Below are positions 1 to 10,510 of a DNA stretch of 64,000 nucleotides, piece by piece. Under the pieces are notes generated by a model that had not been told where the DNA came from, ran no database searches, and worked only from the letters and a program-made list of their open reading frames with translations. How positions within the stretch are numbered: the stretch's first letter is position 1; every line of letters starts with the position of its first letter. The DNA is taken from NCBI GenBank assembly GCA_958496175.1, contig OY292279.1, forward strand, positions 22,010,001 to 22,074,000. Direction: 5' to 3'. The position numbers and the translations under genes were made by a program. Origin of the DNA: Sisyra terminalis (Eukaryota > Arthropoda > Insecta > Neuroptera > Sisyridae).

Positions 1-122
1 AACCTAGAGATATTGGGTTCAAATCTCGTAATAGACAAATTTTCAGTATTTCCCTGATTACGGATTTTTATAATTCCTAGAGTCACTAAAAACCTAAGTA
101 GTTAAAAAGTGACTGTAAATAA
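1..122 (+). repeat. tRNA-derived SINE, copy 1 (5' cut by window edge)
   Basis: The window opens inside a copy of a SINE seen six more times. The visible part starts next to the B-box-like GGGTTCAAATCTCG and runs through the conserved body (CTAGAGTCACTAAAAACC, then AGTAGTTAAAAAGTGAC) to a GTAAATAAC tail. The A-box half is missing. The match to the complete copies at 13.04, 27.42 and 40.51 kb is read directly from the sequence. Confidence 0.75.
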
Positions 123-2245
123 CTTATAAAAGAAATATCATTAAGTTCAAAAATTGCCAGATTATAGATGGTCAAAATGAGAATTATAATGGGAATTCCC
201 AGGAAACATACGAAGAGGAAAATTAGTTCTACGATGAGGAACTCATCGAACAAACTTAGGTACTGAAATATCTAAGGTAAATCAGGAAAATTGGAAAATC
301 AGAGAATTGTGGAAGGCAAGAACGGGAAACTCGTAAGAGGAAAAGGCTTACAAGAAGAAAAAATACTTATTGCATAATGAACCCAACAAAAAATTGAAAT
401 CCTACAGAATTACATATATATCAATAAAAATAAAACTAAGTCAAATTTATGTACAAATTTAAAAATAATGATATAATTTTATTTAATTTCCATTTTTGGA
501 ATATTTATCACTATTACGGTTTCGTGGAAATTATTTACTTTTTCTCATTTCACATTCAAATATCTAAATAAAAATATTTTATGTGAATTGCCTCGACCTT
601 CTCGTCCATTGGTACAAAATAACACGTTATTTTATGCAAATAAACATCGTCCGGCAATTTCATTGTGGTTCCCATTTATTATTCACTAAAAAGGTCAACG
701 AAAGGGAAAAGTCTGCGTAAGCATTTTCCGGCAATTACGTGAGATCAAAGATAATTTGTATAACAAGCTTCCGATACAGAAATCTCATTAGAAATGATCC
801 TCAAGTTTTAATGATTGCATTATTTTTTTGATTATAATTTCAGATTTCAGAAAGGTTTTTTATATAATGTATTTACTCGTAAAAAGAAAACTGTATTGGT
901 TTTCTATGGAAAATTGGAGTGTATTAAAAACTTTTTCGTCGTCGAATGTCTCACACCGTATTTTATTATGTACTACACCCCAAACTTACCGTCTTGTGTA
1001 TCAATACTGGTGAAGTATTGGGGTGATTTTGAAGCTGGTGCGGTCTACAATCGCATTTCAATGGCTATTAAATGAAATATATATTTTCCATTGAGAATGA
1101 ATGTGGGTGGATGGTCTGAAGAAGTCATAGGGTGGGCTTTTCGTCGACTTATAAAGTGATAAAAGCGTTATGCAATGTCGTGGTCGTATTATCGTATCAG
1201 TAACGACATTGAACCTCCCTCGATAACATTATTTAAATGATCCTGACCGGATTTGAAACATTTTATTGAGAGACCATTAACCATTATACGTATTTATAAA
1301 AATGAAAAAAAAAACACTTTAATTTTGATATTACATATAAGTAACAATTTTAAAACGAAAATAATAAATTTGATGAAAAGCTATAGATAAAATCTGAGTA
1401 ATTCCAGAGATGAAGTCATTGGCTTGCGAATAAAATTTTCATGAATGATAAATAGATGACAATTTTTAACGGGGAATGTTTCTCGAATATATAGCAGTAA
1501 AGAAACTTTTAACGAGATTTTAGTACGAGTTGATTTGAACGTTTTGTACGTTAGGTATTTCATTCGGGGTGTCTGGACTAAGGCCAAAATTGTGCTTAAC
1601 TTTTAGACTGTCGTCGTTGAAAATTGTGAAGAAAGGAAACAATAAATTAATTTGATAAAGTGTTGTATGAATACAAATCAAAAGTTGATTTGTCTTACGA
1701 CTCGAAGAATATGATTTTGTATTTGGTTAGAAATATGTTTCGTGGAATATAAATTGTTCGTGATTGGATAAAGTTTTGATTGGATGTAAAAGTTTGCGAT
1801 TGTCTTGAACATTTCAAATAACTGATGAAATAAAATGACTAATTATTTTCCCCAGCAATTTTCACGTTTAAATACCAACAAGCTTTGAAAAATTTTAATC
1901 ATATATCAAATATTAATGACTTATGTCTGGCTGGTTCATTTATAGTAATCGTACAGTTTATAATTTAGATAAAGGTTGTAACAATTGAGTTTTTGAACAA
2001 AAAATTTTTTTGTCATAAATCGAAACATTGCATAAAAGTTTAATAACAAAACAGATTCTTATTTTTCTTTTCTTGTGGTTATTTGAAAGTATAATCAGTT
2101 AAAAATAATTTTCTGAACCCTACATTGAAAACATGCCGACAATTGGCATAATGACAAATTTTTAAAAACTATCCATTAATGTTCAAAAGTGTTCATAATA
2201 TTTACGAAAAATTACATATATTTTGCAAAATGGTTTAATAAGAAA
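123..2245. other. Non-coding AT-rich stretch, no gene seen
   Basis: No convincing coding region, RNA gene or structured repeat is visible. The ORF of 86 codons at 815-1075 has no recognisable domain, no splice context and no close relative in the window, so it is treated as chance. The stretch lies 3' of the CSGALNACT-type gene. Confidence 0.5.
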
Positions 2246-2249
2246 AAAC

Positions 2250-4825
2250 AGTGTGTGTAGTTATTTACGCGCATAAGAAGTTAAACTTCTTTGGTATGGT
2301 TAAAATATGTTTTTAATCCACTGCCGTAGCCTTTTTTGGTTGTGCCTGAACTGGCACACCAGTTATAAGATTTGTAATTACTACAATAGGATACAAAATT
2401 TAAGCACATATTACTTTTAATATCAAAATACATAAAAAGAAAACGTATGTAGTTTGACAAAGATAAGGGCAATAAGATAAGGATATAAAATTTTTAATAA
2501 ATCCATGTTAGTGGAATACAAATATAATAATTAGTAACTCAAATTTGAACTACAATGTCATTAGTTTCAACTGTCATTTCGATTTCATTCAATTGTTAAT
2601 TTTAGTCATTTGTCAGTTGTGTCAGTGATGGGCAGTGAATATTTCACGGAATGTAACTGGGTTTCAAATAAAAGATTAAATTGGTTATTTATGCATAGAC
2701 ACTATACATTTGCACATTTGGTTACTTATACAAAATGTATATTACATATTATATGAATTAACCGTTCAGCCGAATTAACAGAATGGGTTACATGTTCAAA
2801 AAATACTTATCGAAAATAGTTGGTATATAGAAGTAGATTGTTGCCGTAAAATATTATGTATAGATATGTACAAACAGTCCTAAATAGCGATGTCTTAAAA
2901 ATTATTTTTATACAATAATAATTGTATACTTTATTTAACCATTCATATCGCTGTATTTATATCTATTGTAACTCAAACATAGAAAAATATAATGTAATAT
3001 AATGTATAAATCGAATTTTCTAATGTTATTTTAAATATTACACTGAATAACTTCAGAAAAACATTTTACATAATAATAATAATAATAATATTAATAAAAA
3101 TAATAATTATAATAAAAAACAACCGCCCCAATAAGTATTTTAGAATGTAACACATAATATTAAACGTTGATGGTTTCAAGCAGTGTACCGAATAAGTCCT
3201 AAAGCTTTTTTTTTGAAGTTATACTTCTTTAGGCGCGTTATGAAAAATTGATGAGAGTGAAATTTTACGATGCGCGCGCACCCGTGACACAAAATTAACA
3301 GAGTGAAGTTGCCCACTAAATCGCTTATGAAGTTGAGGAAAAAATGCTACCAACAAAACAGAAATGGAACCTCTGTTAGTGGCGCATGTTGGTAATGCCG
3401 CCTCTGTTCACTGTGTATTTATATTTATAATATTTATCCATATGCTTTGAGTTTCTACATTTAAAACACGTGTTTTCATTTTGTTTTCATTATACAAGTG
3501 CGAATTTTCTATGTACCTCTGAATTATAATCAGAAGTGATTTAAATTGAATATTTAAATCAATACTAATTAATATCAGAAAATATTTGTGAAAAAACTGT
3601 GCTCATCAACTTTCCTAAGTGCTCCAATACAATTGAGGTTAACTATCCGTATGTATTATTTAGTAATAAAAATGACAAAATTATTACTTAATAAACTAAT
3701 AAGTATATTATAAAATCATGTTTCTCTTTACGACAGACTATCGTCAGTTGCGACGTACCGTAAAATTTTTCTTTGTCACCGCCACCCAATACTTACACGA
3801 CTGACAAATGCTAAGAATTGGAAATTGATTAAATGAAATCAAAATGACTGTTGAAACCATTACAACAATCATTCAGTTCAAATTTTAAACAATGATGGTA
3901 TTTCACTCACACGTATGTGTTTACAATATTTGTATACCTTTGCCGAAATATATGCATACATAATACTAACATTTGCCTATTATTATTATTATTATGAGAA
4001 TTAATATGCATTTAAAAGAAAGATATTTTTCTGAAGTTATTCGGGGTAATATTTAAAACAATGTAATGAAACTGGATTGATACATTACATTACAATATAT
4101 TTTTCTATATTTGAATTAAAAATTAGTTTCAATACATAGATATGAATGGGTAAATAAAATATACAATCACTATTGCATAAATTTAATTTTTGGGACATCG
4201 TTATTAGGGATTGTTTATATATATACATGATATTTAATGCCAACAATCTACTTCTATATGGTAAATGTTTTCGATAAGTATTTTTCGAGCATGTGACCCA
4301 ATCTGTTAATTCGGTTAAATGGTTAATACATATAATATGGTATATACATTTTGTATAAGTAACCAAACGTGTAAGCATATAGTATTAATTTACAAATAGC
4401 CAATTTAATCTTTTATTTGAAACCCAGTTACATTCCGTCAAATATTCACAACCCAGCACTGGCACAACTGACAAATGACTAAAACTAGCAATTGAATGAA
4501 AGTGAAATGACAGTTGAAACTATTGACATGGTTGTTCGAATTTGAGGCAATAATTATTATATTTGTATTCCACTAAAGTGGATGTATTTAAACTATATAT
4601 TCTTTTTCTTTGTCGCAACACATACGTTTTCTTATTATGTATTTTGATATTAAAAGTAAATTGTGTTTAAAATTGTATCATATTTTAGTAATCTCAAACC
4701 TTATAACTGGTGTGCCAGTTCAGGAACTACCGGAAGAGGCTACGGCAGTGGATTAAAAACCTATTTTTAACTATACCAAAGAAGTATAACTTCTCACGCG
4801 CTTACATAAGTGCACACATGGTTTT
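2250..4825. mobile_element. Large foldback/TIR element, about 2.6 kb
   Basis: Two long inverted arms (about 2250-3065 and about 4035-4825) are mutually reverse-complementary over roughly 750-800 bp with scattered indels. Both outer ends carry the motif AGAAGTTAAACTTCTTTGG or AGAAGTTATACTTCTTTGG next to GCGC. The block ACTGGCACACCAGTTATAA sits in both arms. The centre contains ATA microsatellite tracts, another copy of the terminal motif (GAAGTTATACTTCTTTAGG, about 3219-3237), and sub-repeats of the arm (near 3785-3870). No transposase ORF is visible, so it looks non-autonomous. ORFs at 2281-2472 and 4085-4378 lie inside the arms and are repeat-derived. The superfamily is not identified. Confidence 0.75.
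3071..3117 (+). repeat. ATA/AAT-rich microsatellite
   Basis: An (AAT)n tract with interruptions inside the foldback element. The counterpart arm has a matching ATT tract near 3979-3993. Confidence 0.8.
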
Positions 4826-5303
4826 TTGTTGAGACGATTATTTTGATATAGGTTTTTTTAAATTACATAAATATTAATAATTATTCTGTTTATAAAAAAT
4901 CGTTTGTCCTAACTGACTAAAGGACCTATGTACAGCTTATGCCGCTGGCCTGGGAATTGTGAAGTTAAGAGGGTTTATTAATTTTATAAGTAAGCATCCA
5001 ATAAGAAGAAATTTTTGAAAATTATTTCCCCAAAAGAAGGTTAAAAAGGGGACATAAAGTTCATGCAGATTAACGTGTTTCCAGATCAACAATCGAAATT
5101 AGAAACTTATTAATTTGAATACCATTAAACCACTTTACTAATTGATTAATTTTTAAATTTGAATTTGCACTTTAATAATTTAATTAATAAAAATGTATAA
5201 ATTCAAAACTATAGACAACTATAGATATTCATAGAGATATCCAAATCATATCTAGTGAATTCTTCTATAATTAATTTCTATTCAGTTATCAAATGATCTA
5301 GGC

Positions 5304-5441
5304 CAGGGATGGCAAAGCTTTTTGAAACATGGCTCAAATTTTGTTTATATTTTTTAAGTACTAGCTTATGGGTCCTTAATATGCATGGCGCTCATTAGCG
5401 CCTGACATTGGTTCATAGGCGTCATAGGTTCGCCATCATTG
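5304..5441. mobile_element. hAT-type MITE, 138 bp, with perfect 8-bp target-site duplication
   Basis: The element starts CAGGGATGGCAAAGC and ends GGTTCGCCATCATTG, giving imperfect inverted ends of about 15 bp (CAxxGATGGCxAA). It is flanked by the exact direct repeat ATCTAGGC at 5296-5303 and 5442-5449. CA/TG ends plus an 8-bp duplication are the signature of hAT-superfamily insertion. It is too short to code, so it is non-autonomous. The perfect duplication suggests a fairly young copy. Confidence 0.88.
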
Positions 5442-5449
5442 ATCTAGGC

Positions 5450-7680
5450 TCTGGAATGTAATTTAAACCGAATATGGTTTTTGAGAAAATTGGTAATTTT
5501 AATATCCATTATTTTGATTCCTCTTATCTACGCTAGGTATATTTTTAGAATCTTTTACAAATTCTTTATCGCACATTGTTCATTTAATAAAATTTGATGT
5601 CCGATATAAATTTTTACTAAAATTGAAAATTTTTTTTTTACAATTATCAAGTAAAAACGCTTTACCCAGTTCTAATGTGAAGATATTTCAACATAAAAGA
5701 TTTAATTTATAGCTAAATGTTGTTTGTTTTTGAAAAGTTAGCACACTTTCTTCAAATTAATAAATAAATTAGAGAAAAATTTCAAATGGATTGGATAACC
5801 ATTCACGAACGAACATATTTTCAATGCAAATAAAAATTGTGTTCACTTACCTGTTTAATTGTATCCAGAAACTTCTTCCGATTGTCGCTTTAAGTCTTCC
5901 TATAAAATTTGGGGACTTATTATAAGAAATAATTAAAATGATAATTGTTACATTAATTTGCCTTTATTAATAACTCTCTTCCATTATATAACTTACATCA
6001 AGAACAAATTTATTATGTTTTTGAAATTTGCTTTGATATACGAGCAATGATACACCATCTCATGATTATAGTTATTAATATTTATCATTTTTTTTTCTTT
6101 TTAGTTTTTTATCTTATTCATAAAAATAACATTTTGGCTTACATAAAAATTGGATTTAACATTTATAAATTCCTGACCCATTTTCATGAAAAGTTTCTTT
6201 TCTACAGCCAATGATTGCTGAATAATTAAAAAGAAGCTTTCATGAAAAATGATTGCCCATTACTTTACTTCAATTACATTTAATAGATAATGGATGTCAT
6301 TGAAATGAATAGTGTGATTCATGTATTTAGATTTACTATATATCTTAAGGAAAATTTCAAACAGTTGGAAAAAGCTACGTGATTTGAAGAGAACTATATT
6401 TTAAGGAGCTTTTATTTCCTACAAATTTTATTTATGGGTAAACACACAGAGTGATTGGATTTATTTACTTATTGAATACGAAGGAATTTAAGAAAAGTGT
6501 TAACTTTGGGGAAGTAATCAAAACACTGACACCCTGTTTTGAAGATATTTGAAATAATTATGCTAAATAATACTGATGGTAATTTTAACTAGAAATAAAT
6601 TTGAACGAATATATGTGTAATGAAAACTTAATTTTAACAATTTTAACAATCAACAAAATTTGTCTATTTCTTCGCCGTTTCGTACGTTAATCCTACAATT
6701 TAATATCACAATAACAAAATTATAGTCAAATATTTGGCCACGCTTGTCATTTAATGGGGGGACTGAATGAGAAAAGAGAATAAAATACAATTTTCAGTTT
6801 GGTGAAAACGTGCTTGAAGCACGGATTTTCTTTTGCTGTTATGTGCAAACGGTTTAAATATATTTAACATTAAACACGCAAACTTAAGAAAATTTCATAC
6901 ACGACCAACGAAAACTTTTCTCACGTGCAAACGTTTAGGAAACAACAAACTTAACGGGAAAAGTAATTAGAATTACATGTGTTTTGATTTACAGTACACG
7001 AACTTTATGTTACCAGACGGATAATGTCATGTTCTCGTTCCCTATCTAAAAATGGATTTATTTCCCACTGATAGGTAAGTATCTGCATTCTGCGGTGGAT
7101 ACATTGAGATGAAGACTAGAGCAAATAATTGTATTATCAGTCTGGATTTGACACGTTTATTAGTCTGGCACTTTAGTTATCGAGTTAATTTTCTTGTTGC
7201 GATTCTATTAGAAACAATTAAACTTAATAGATAGAAGCGAGACGCGACATAAACTTCGTTTTGAATGTCAAGAGGTAATACAATCAGTTTCAAAGTCTTT
7301 CACATCAGAGATCTGGTTTCACCAGAAATTTGATTTGTTTTCTATGGAGAAATTTAGCTGCTTGAATACGAGAAAAGTCTGTGGCCATGAAGAAAAGTTC
7401 CTAGTCAATCATGAAGTTCATTTACTCATTAATTCATCAAATGAAAAAAAATTCTTATAGATTAAGTTATAAATGAAAATGTGGAAAAATGAATTAATTT
7501 ACACATAGATAGTTCAGTTAGCTTACATCAAGGTAAAGGTTCAAAATGTGACAGTAAAATATTCATCACTACATCAGGTTTTGCGAAGAATTTCAAATAC
7601 AAAATTAATTCAGTTGATAAACTAAAAATAATAATCCACTAATAAGCATATTTTCACAATACGAAGATAACCGAAAGGTT
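5450..7680. other. Non-coding AT-rich stretch
   Basis: No ORF of interest, RNA gene or clear repeat was found on either strand. It is intergenic sequence 3' of the CSGALNACT-type gene. Confidence 0.5.
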
Positions 7681-8037
7681 AAAGTACAGTCGTGGAAGTG
7701 TAATTTATAAGTGATGTCCCCAAAATGTGTATAGAAACTATTTTTTTTGTTAATCGATAGATTAGGTCCCATGCATAATTTCAATAAAAAATTCCATTAT
7801 CCCAATTAAACTGTTCCAAAAAGTTAAAAGCTTTAATCGTGCTAAATACAAACAAAATTTTTATAGTTCTGAGGATTTTTGAAAATCTTTTATATTTAAA
7901 TAAAGTTCAGTTTGTTATTTTTGGCGCAACGGTTCGCAGTTTATTACTGCTTTTACAAGCGCATATAAGAAACATTAAATTGTTTAAGAAATAAGTTTTT
8001 AACAGAATGTCACTTATGATGATCTAATAATAAATTT

Positions 8038-8345
8038 TTAAATATTTTACTTATTTCCGAATAATAATTAATAAATGAATAATAATATATGTCTTATGAC
8101 TCAATTTCTTCTTCATTACGACACGTTTCAACAGTTTTTGGCTGTCATCATCAGGTAATGATTATTTTATCAGTTGTAAACAAATTTCATATATCATATA
8201 TATAAAATTTATATACAAGATATACGAAATTTGTTTACAACTGACAAAATAATCATTACCTAATGATGACAGCCAAAAACTGTTGAAACGCGCCGTAATA
8301 AAGAAGAAATTCAGTCATAATACATATATTATTATTCTTTTATAT
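8038..8345. repeat. Palindromic repeat family, copy 1 (hammerhead-bearing)
   Basis: Two arms of about 130 bp (8060-8190 and 8215-8345) are near-perfect inverted copies around an AT-rich centre. Each arm reads, outward from the centre: TTTGTTTACAACTG, ATAATCATTAC, a hammerhead-like core, then AAGAAGAAATTGAGTCATAA and TTATTATTCAT. The left arm (minus strand) has an intact ribozyme core. The right arm has CUAAUGA in place of CUGAUGA and GCC in place of GUC, so it should be inactive. Related copies lie at 37.79-38.05, 61.73-62.01 and 62.05-62.27 kb. Confidence 0.8.
8113..8161 (-). ncRNA. Hammerhead ribozyme motif, minimal stem III (type I-like)
   Basis: Read on the minus strand from 8161 to 8113. 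Stem I 5' strand is TCATTAC (8161-8155), followed by the core CTGATGA (8154-8148). Stem II is GACAG paired with CTGTT, including one G-U closing pair, across a CCAAAAA loop. GAAA follows, then a two-pair stem III (A-U, C-G) over a 2-nt loop. The cleavage triplet is GTC, ending at 8120, and stem I closes with GTAATGA (8119-8113). Stem I is 7 perfect base pairs. All invariant hammerhead core positions are present. Hammerheads with tiny stem III are known in Penelope-like elements and some SINE-like repeats. Cleavage activity is inferred from sequence only. Confidence 0.72.
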
Positions 8346-9317
8346 TATTTTTTCTTTGTAAATTTACTTATTTTGTATATTATAATTAATAATTGAATTT
8401 TAGAATTTAGTTAAATCTAAACGTTTTGCAAAAAAAAAATTATTAATTTCTATATTTCTATGATTAATTATAATTTCGACATCAATTTCTAGCCAAACTA
8501 TGGTATTTACGGAAAATCGGTAAATAATCTCTATTTTAGGAAATATTCTTAGCTTTCATTTTGATTATAACTATTTTATTTATCTAGCACGGCTCAAAAG
8601 TTATGTTGAAATAATAATTATGTTTTTGGGAAAGTAAATTTGGGCGGAGGGGGGGGAGTTCCCCCCGATAATGGATATTCTGGTGGAAATTATGTTTAAG
8701 ACCTAATCTATTAATTATTAAAAAAGCTTCTGCGTACTTTTTGGTAAGTGCATATACTTAAACGACTGTACTATATGGTTAAATTTAACATGAAAATGGT
8801 CTACCACCCACAGTTTCACATGTACAAGGATGACAATACTGATTAACTTTTCGATATTTTCCTTTTTTGTAGAAATTTAATCAAATGTTCTGGAAAGTAA
8901 AATTAAGTAAACAAAGAAATTTACCTCAATTTCAGTGTGTTAAAAATTTATATTTTTCTAATCAAATAAGATTTCTTCACTGATTTTTAACGGCTAACCT
9001 TACCTGTTTTTACAATTATTTAAGGTAAAATAATTTACCAGCGGTAAAACACGAGCATAAATATTAAAAAAAAATCGAAAAATGTTATATATGTATTTTA
9101 CGCCCAAAATCCATATTTCAATTGTCAAACTTGTTTTAACAATGGTTAACAAGCAACACTTGATCTCCTGCTTAGGGTTCGTGATGATTTTATTACTCTA
9201 ATCGATAAAGGAAATAAGCAAAACCCTATTTTTAGTGGCAAAAAACTTGTATTTTGACAGAAAAGAGTTTTAATTTTAATGAGCAAGTGAGAGTCCAAAA
9301 ATGATAAGTGTGCTTAT

Positions 9318-9690
9318 GGGTCTTTAGTGACGTCACAGTACATATCTATACGCGTATTAAAACCGAGATATAAACAGCTATCAATTTTTTTCTTACGAAT
9401 AGAGGTTGGGCAGATTATAAATGGTTGAAGGATGTTATGGAGAAACAATCGGAAACAAAATTACATAAAAAAAATATTCACTAACGTCGTAGAGCATACC
9501 ATGATGCGAATAAATTATAGGAACATTGTCCTAAATTTTTTGTTGCCTGGTTGCATTTTGACATACCATCATAACATTTTTATATCATTAACAAAATGTT
9601 TAAGCAATTTAAACAACCTTTCTCTATTTGTTTAGTCATGGAAAACCATCATGGTATTTTGATGTTTGTGTACTGTGACGTCATTTTCAT
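9318..9690 (+). mobile_element. MITE family TGACGTCACAGTAC, copy 1
   Basis: The left end reads ATGGGTCTTTAGTGACGTCA and the right end TACTGTGACGTCATTTTC, so GTGACGTCACAGTA is inverted at the two ends. A second copy lies at about 52190-52432 in the opposite orientation. The two share internal landmarks such as ATAAACAG, GATTATAAATGGTT / GATTTTAAATGGTT, and TTTAAACAACCTTT / TTTAAACAGCCTTT. The 67-codon ORF at 9432-9635 lies inside and is not a gene. Confidence 0.75.
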
Positions 9691-9699
9691 TTAATTCGT

Positions 9700-10215
9700 T
9701 TTAGATGTTTGAATTTAACATTTTTTTGCACTTTTAAATAAGTATTTCGTGCATTTTATCAAGTAAAGTTAAAAATTAAAAGCTTCATTAGGTTTTGATA
9801 TAAATTTACAACATTTTATCTATTGTCCTTGGGTCCCTTCAAATTATTCAATAAGTCATAAACCTATTGCGGGAAATTTCAATGTCTGTTGGTAATAACA
9901 GATCAAGCTTATTTGGCAATCGAAATAGGTATTAAGGTTACTTTTTAAACCCATTTAGTTGATATTAATGGTTTTTTGGTAGTTTTCGGTGAAATAAATA
10001 TGGAAAATTTATTCTATCATTTCATTGAAATCATTTTGATTCCTTTGTTGGAAAATTGGCTCTATAAAATATTGATGCAGTTAATAAATTAAAAAAACAA
10101 ATTCCTAATATTTTTGGATGAAGTAGTCAGTTGAAAGAGTGATGTTAGTGAATATTAATATTGTCACAATTTAACCAATAACAGTTGAGGGGAATTGGGG
10201 CTTAAATAGTTTTCA
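9700..10215. other. Non-coding stretch downstream of CSGALNACT stop
   Basis: AT-rich, with no repeat or gene recognised. It is the immediate 3' flank of the minus-strand CSGALNACT-type gene. Confidence 0.4.
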
Positions 10216-10216
10216 T

Positions 10217-10222
10217 TTTATT
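10217..10222 (-). terminator. Polyadenylation signal AATAAA of the CSGALNACT-type gene
   Basis: TTTATT on the plus strand reads AATAAA on the minus strand, about 60 nt past the TGA at 10283-10285. This is a suitable distance for a short 3' UTR. Confidence 0.55.
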
Positions 10223-10282
10223 AAAACTTTGATTATGTTTTAAAATTCATAATTCATATTGTCTGGACGCTAGTCGGTCCCA

Positions 10283-10510
10283 TCAGGGGTTAGATTTTGT
10301 TTTGCGATTTTTCGTGTGTTGCGGTGGTCGCACAGGGGGTGCCACCCCCTGCAAACGGGGTGCTGGTGGACTATTATTCGCCGCAATATCGTCTCGAAAA
10401 GCTAGAAAGCCGAGTTGGGCATGGGAAGCTTCATTGAGGGCACGTGAACGAATACAAGCGCGATATTGGTCAGCGGAGAGTCGTTGCCCGTTTTGACTAT
10501 CGGTGCAAAC
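10283..10510 (-). CDS. CSGALNACT-type gene, terminal coding exon
   Basis: The exon opens after the acceptor TTTTTTCAG (10513-10511) in phase 0 and ends at TGA (10283-10285). It encodes residues about 521-595. It contains LSADQYRACIRSRALNEASH followed by AQLGFLAFR, which corresponds to the conserved last block of CSGALNACT1/2 (TPEQYKxCxxSKAxNEASHGQLG). A Pro-rich, basic tail of about 25 residues follows and is less conserved. The exon is GC-rich against its surroundings. It lies 13.5 kb from the preceding exon and would be easy to miss; the conserved peptide and matching splice phase tie it to the gene. Confidence 0.87.
   Translation of the reverse strand, partial: VCTDSQNGQRLSADQYRACIRSRALNEASHAQLGFLAFRDDIAANNSPPAPRLQGVAPPVRPPQHTKNRKTKSNP

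Larger units (their letters stand above)
7685..8770. mobile_element. TIR element with TACAGTCG...CGACTGTA ends, carrying a nested palindromic repeat
   Basis: The left end TACAGTCGTGGAAGTGTA has its inverted counterpart at 8753-8770. A second inverted match lies further in: TAGATTAGGTC near 7760 against GACCTAATCTA near 8700. The outer TA on both sides would fit a Tc1/mariner-type TA duplication. There is no transposase. The palindromic hammerhead-bearing repeat at about 8038-8345 sits in its middle, either as a nested insertion or as a core component. Confidence 0.6.

Noticed and set aside
4085..4378. 97-codon minus-strand ORF
   Set aside because: It lies in an arm of the foldback element and its counterpart arm has no equivalent open frame.
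8255..8305. Plus-strand hammerhead in the right arm of palindromic copy 1
   Set aside because: The core reads CUAAUGA and the cleavage triplet is GCC; two invariant positions are lost.
10302..10496. Plus-strand 64-codon ORF
   Set aside because: It is antisense to the conserved terminal exon of the CSGALNACT-type gene.
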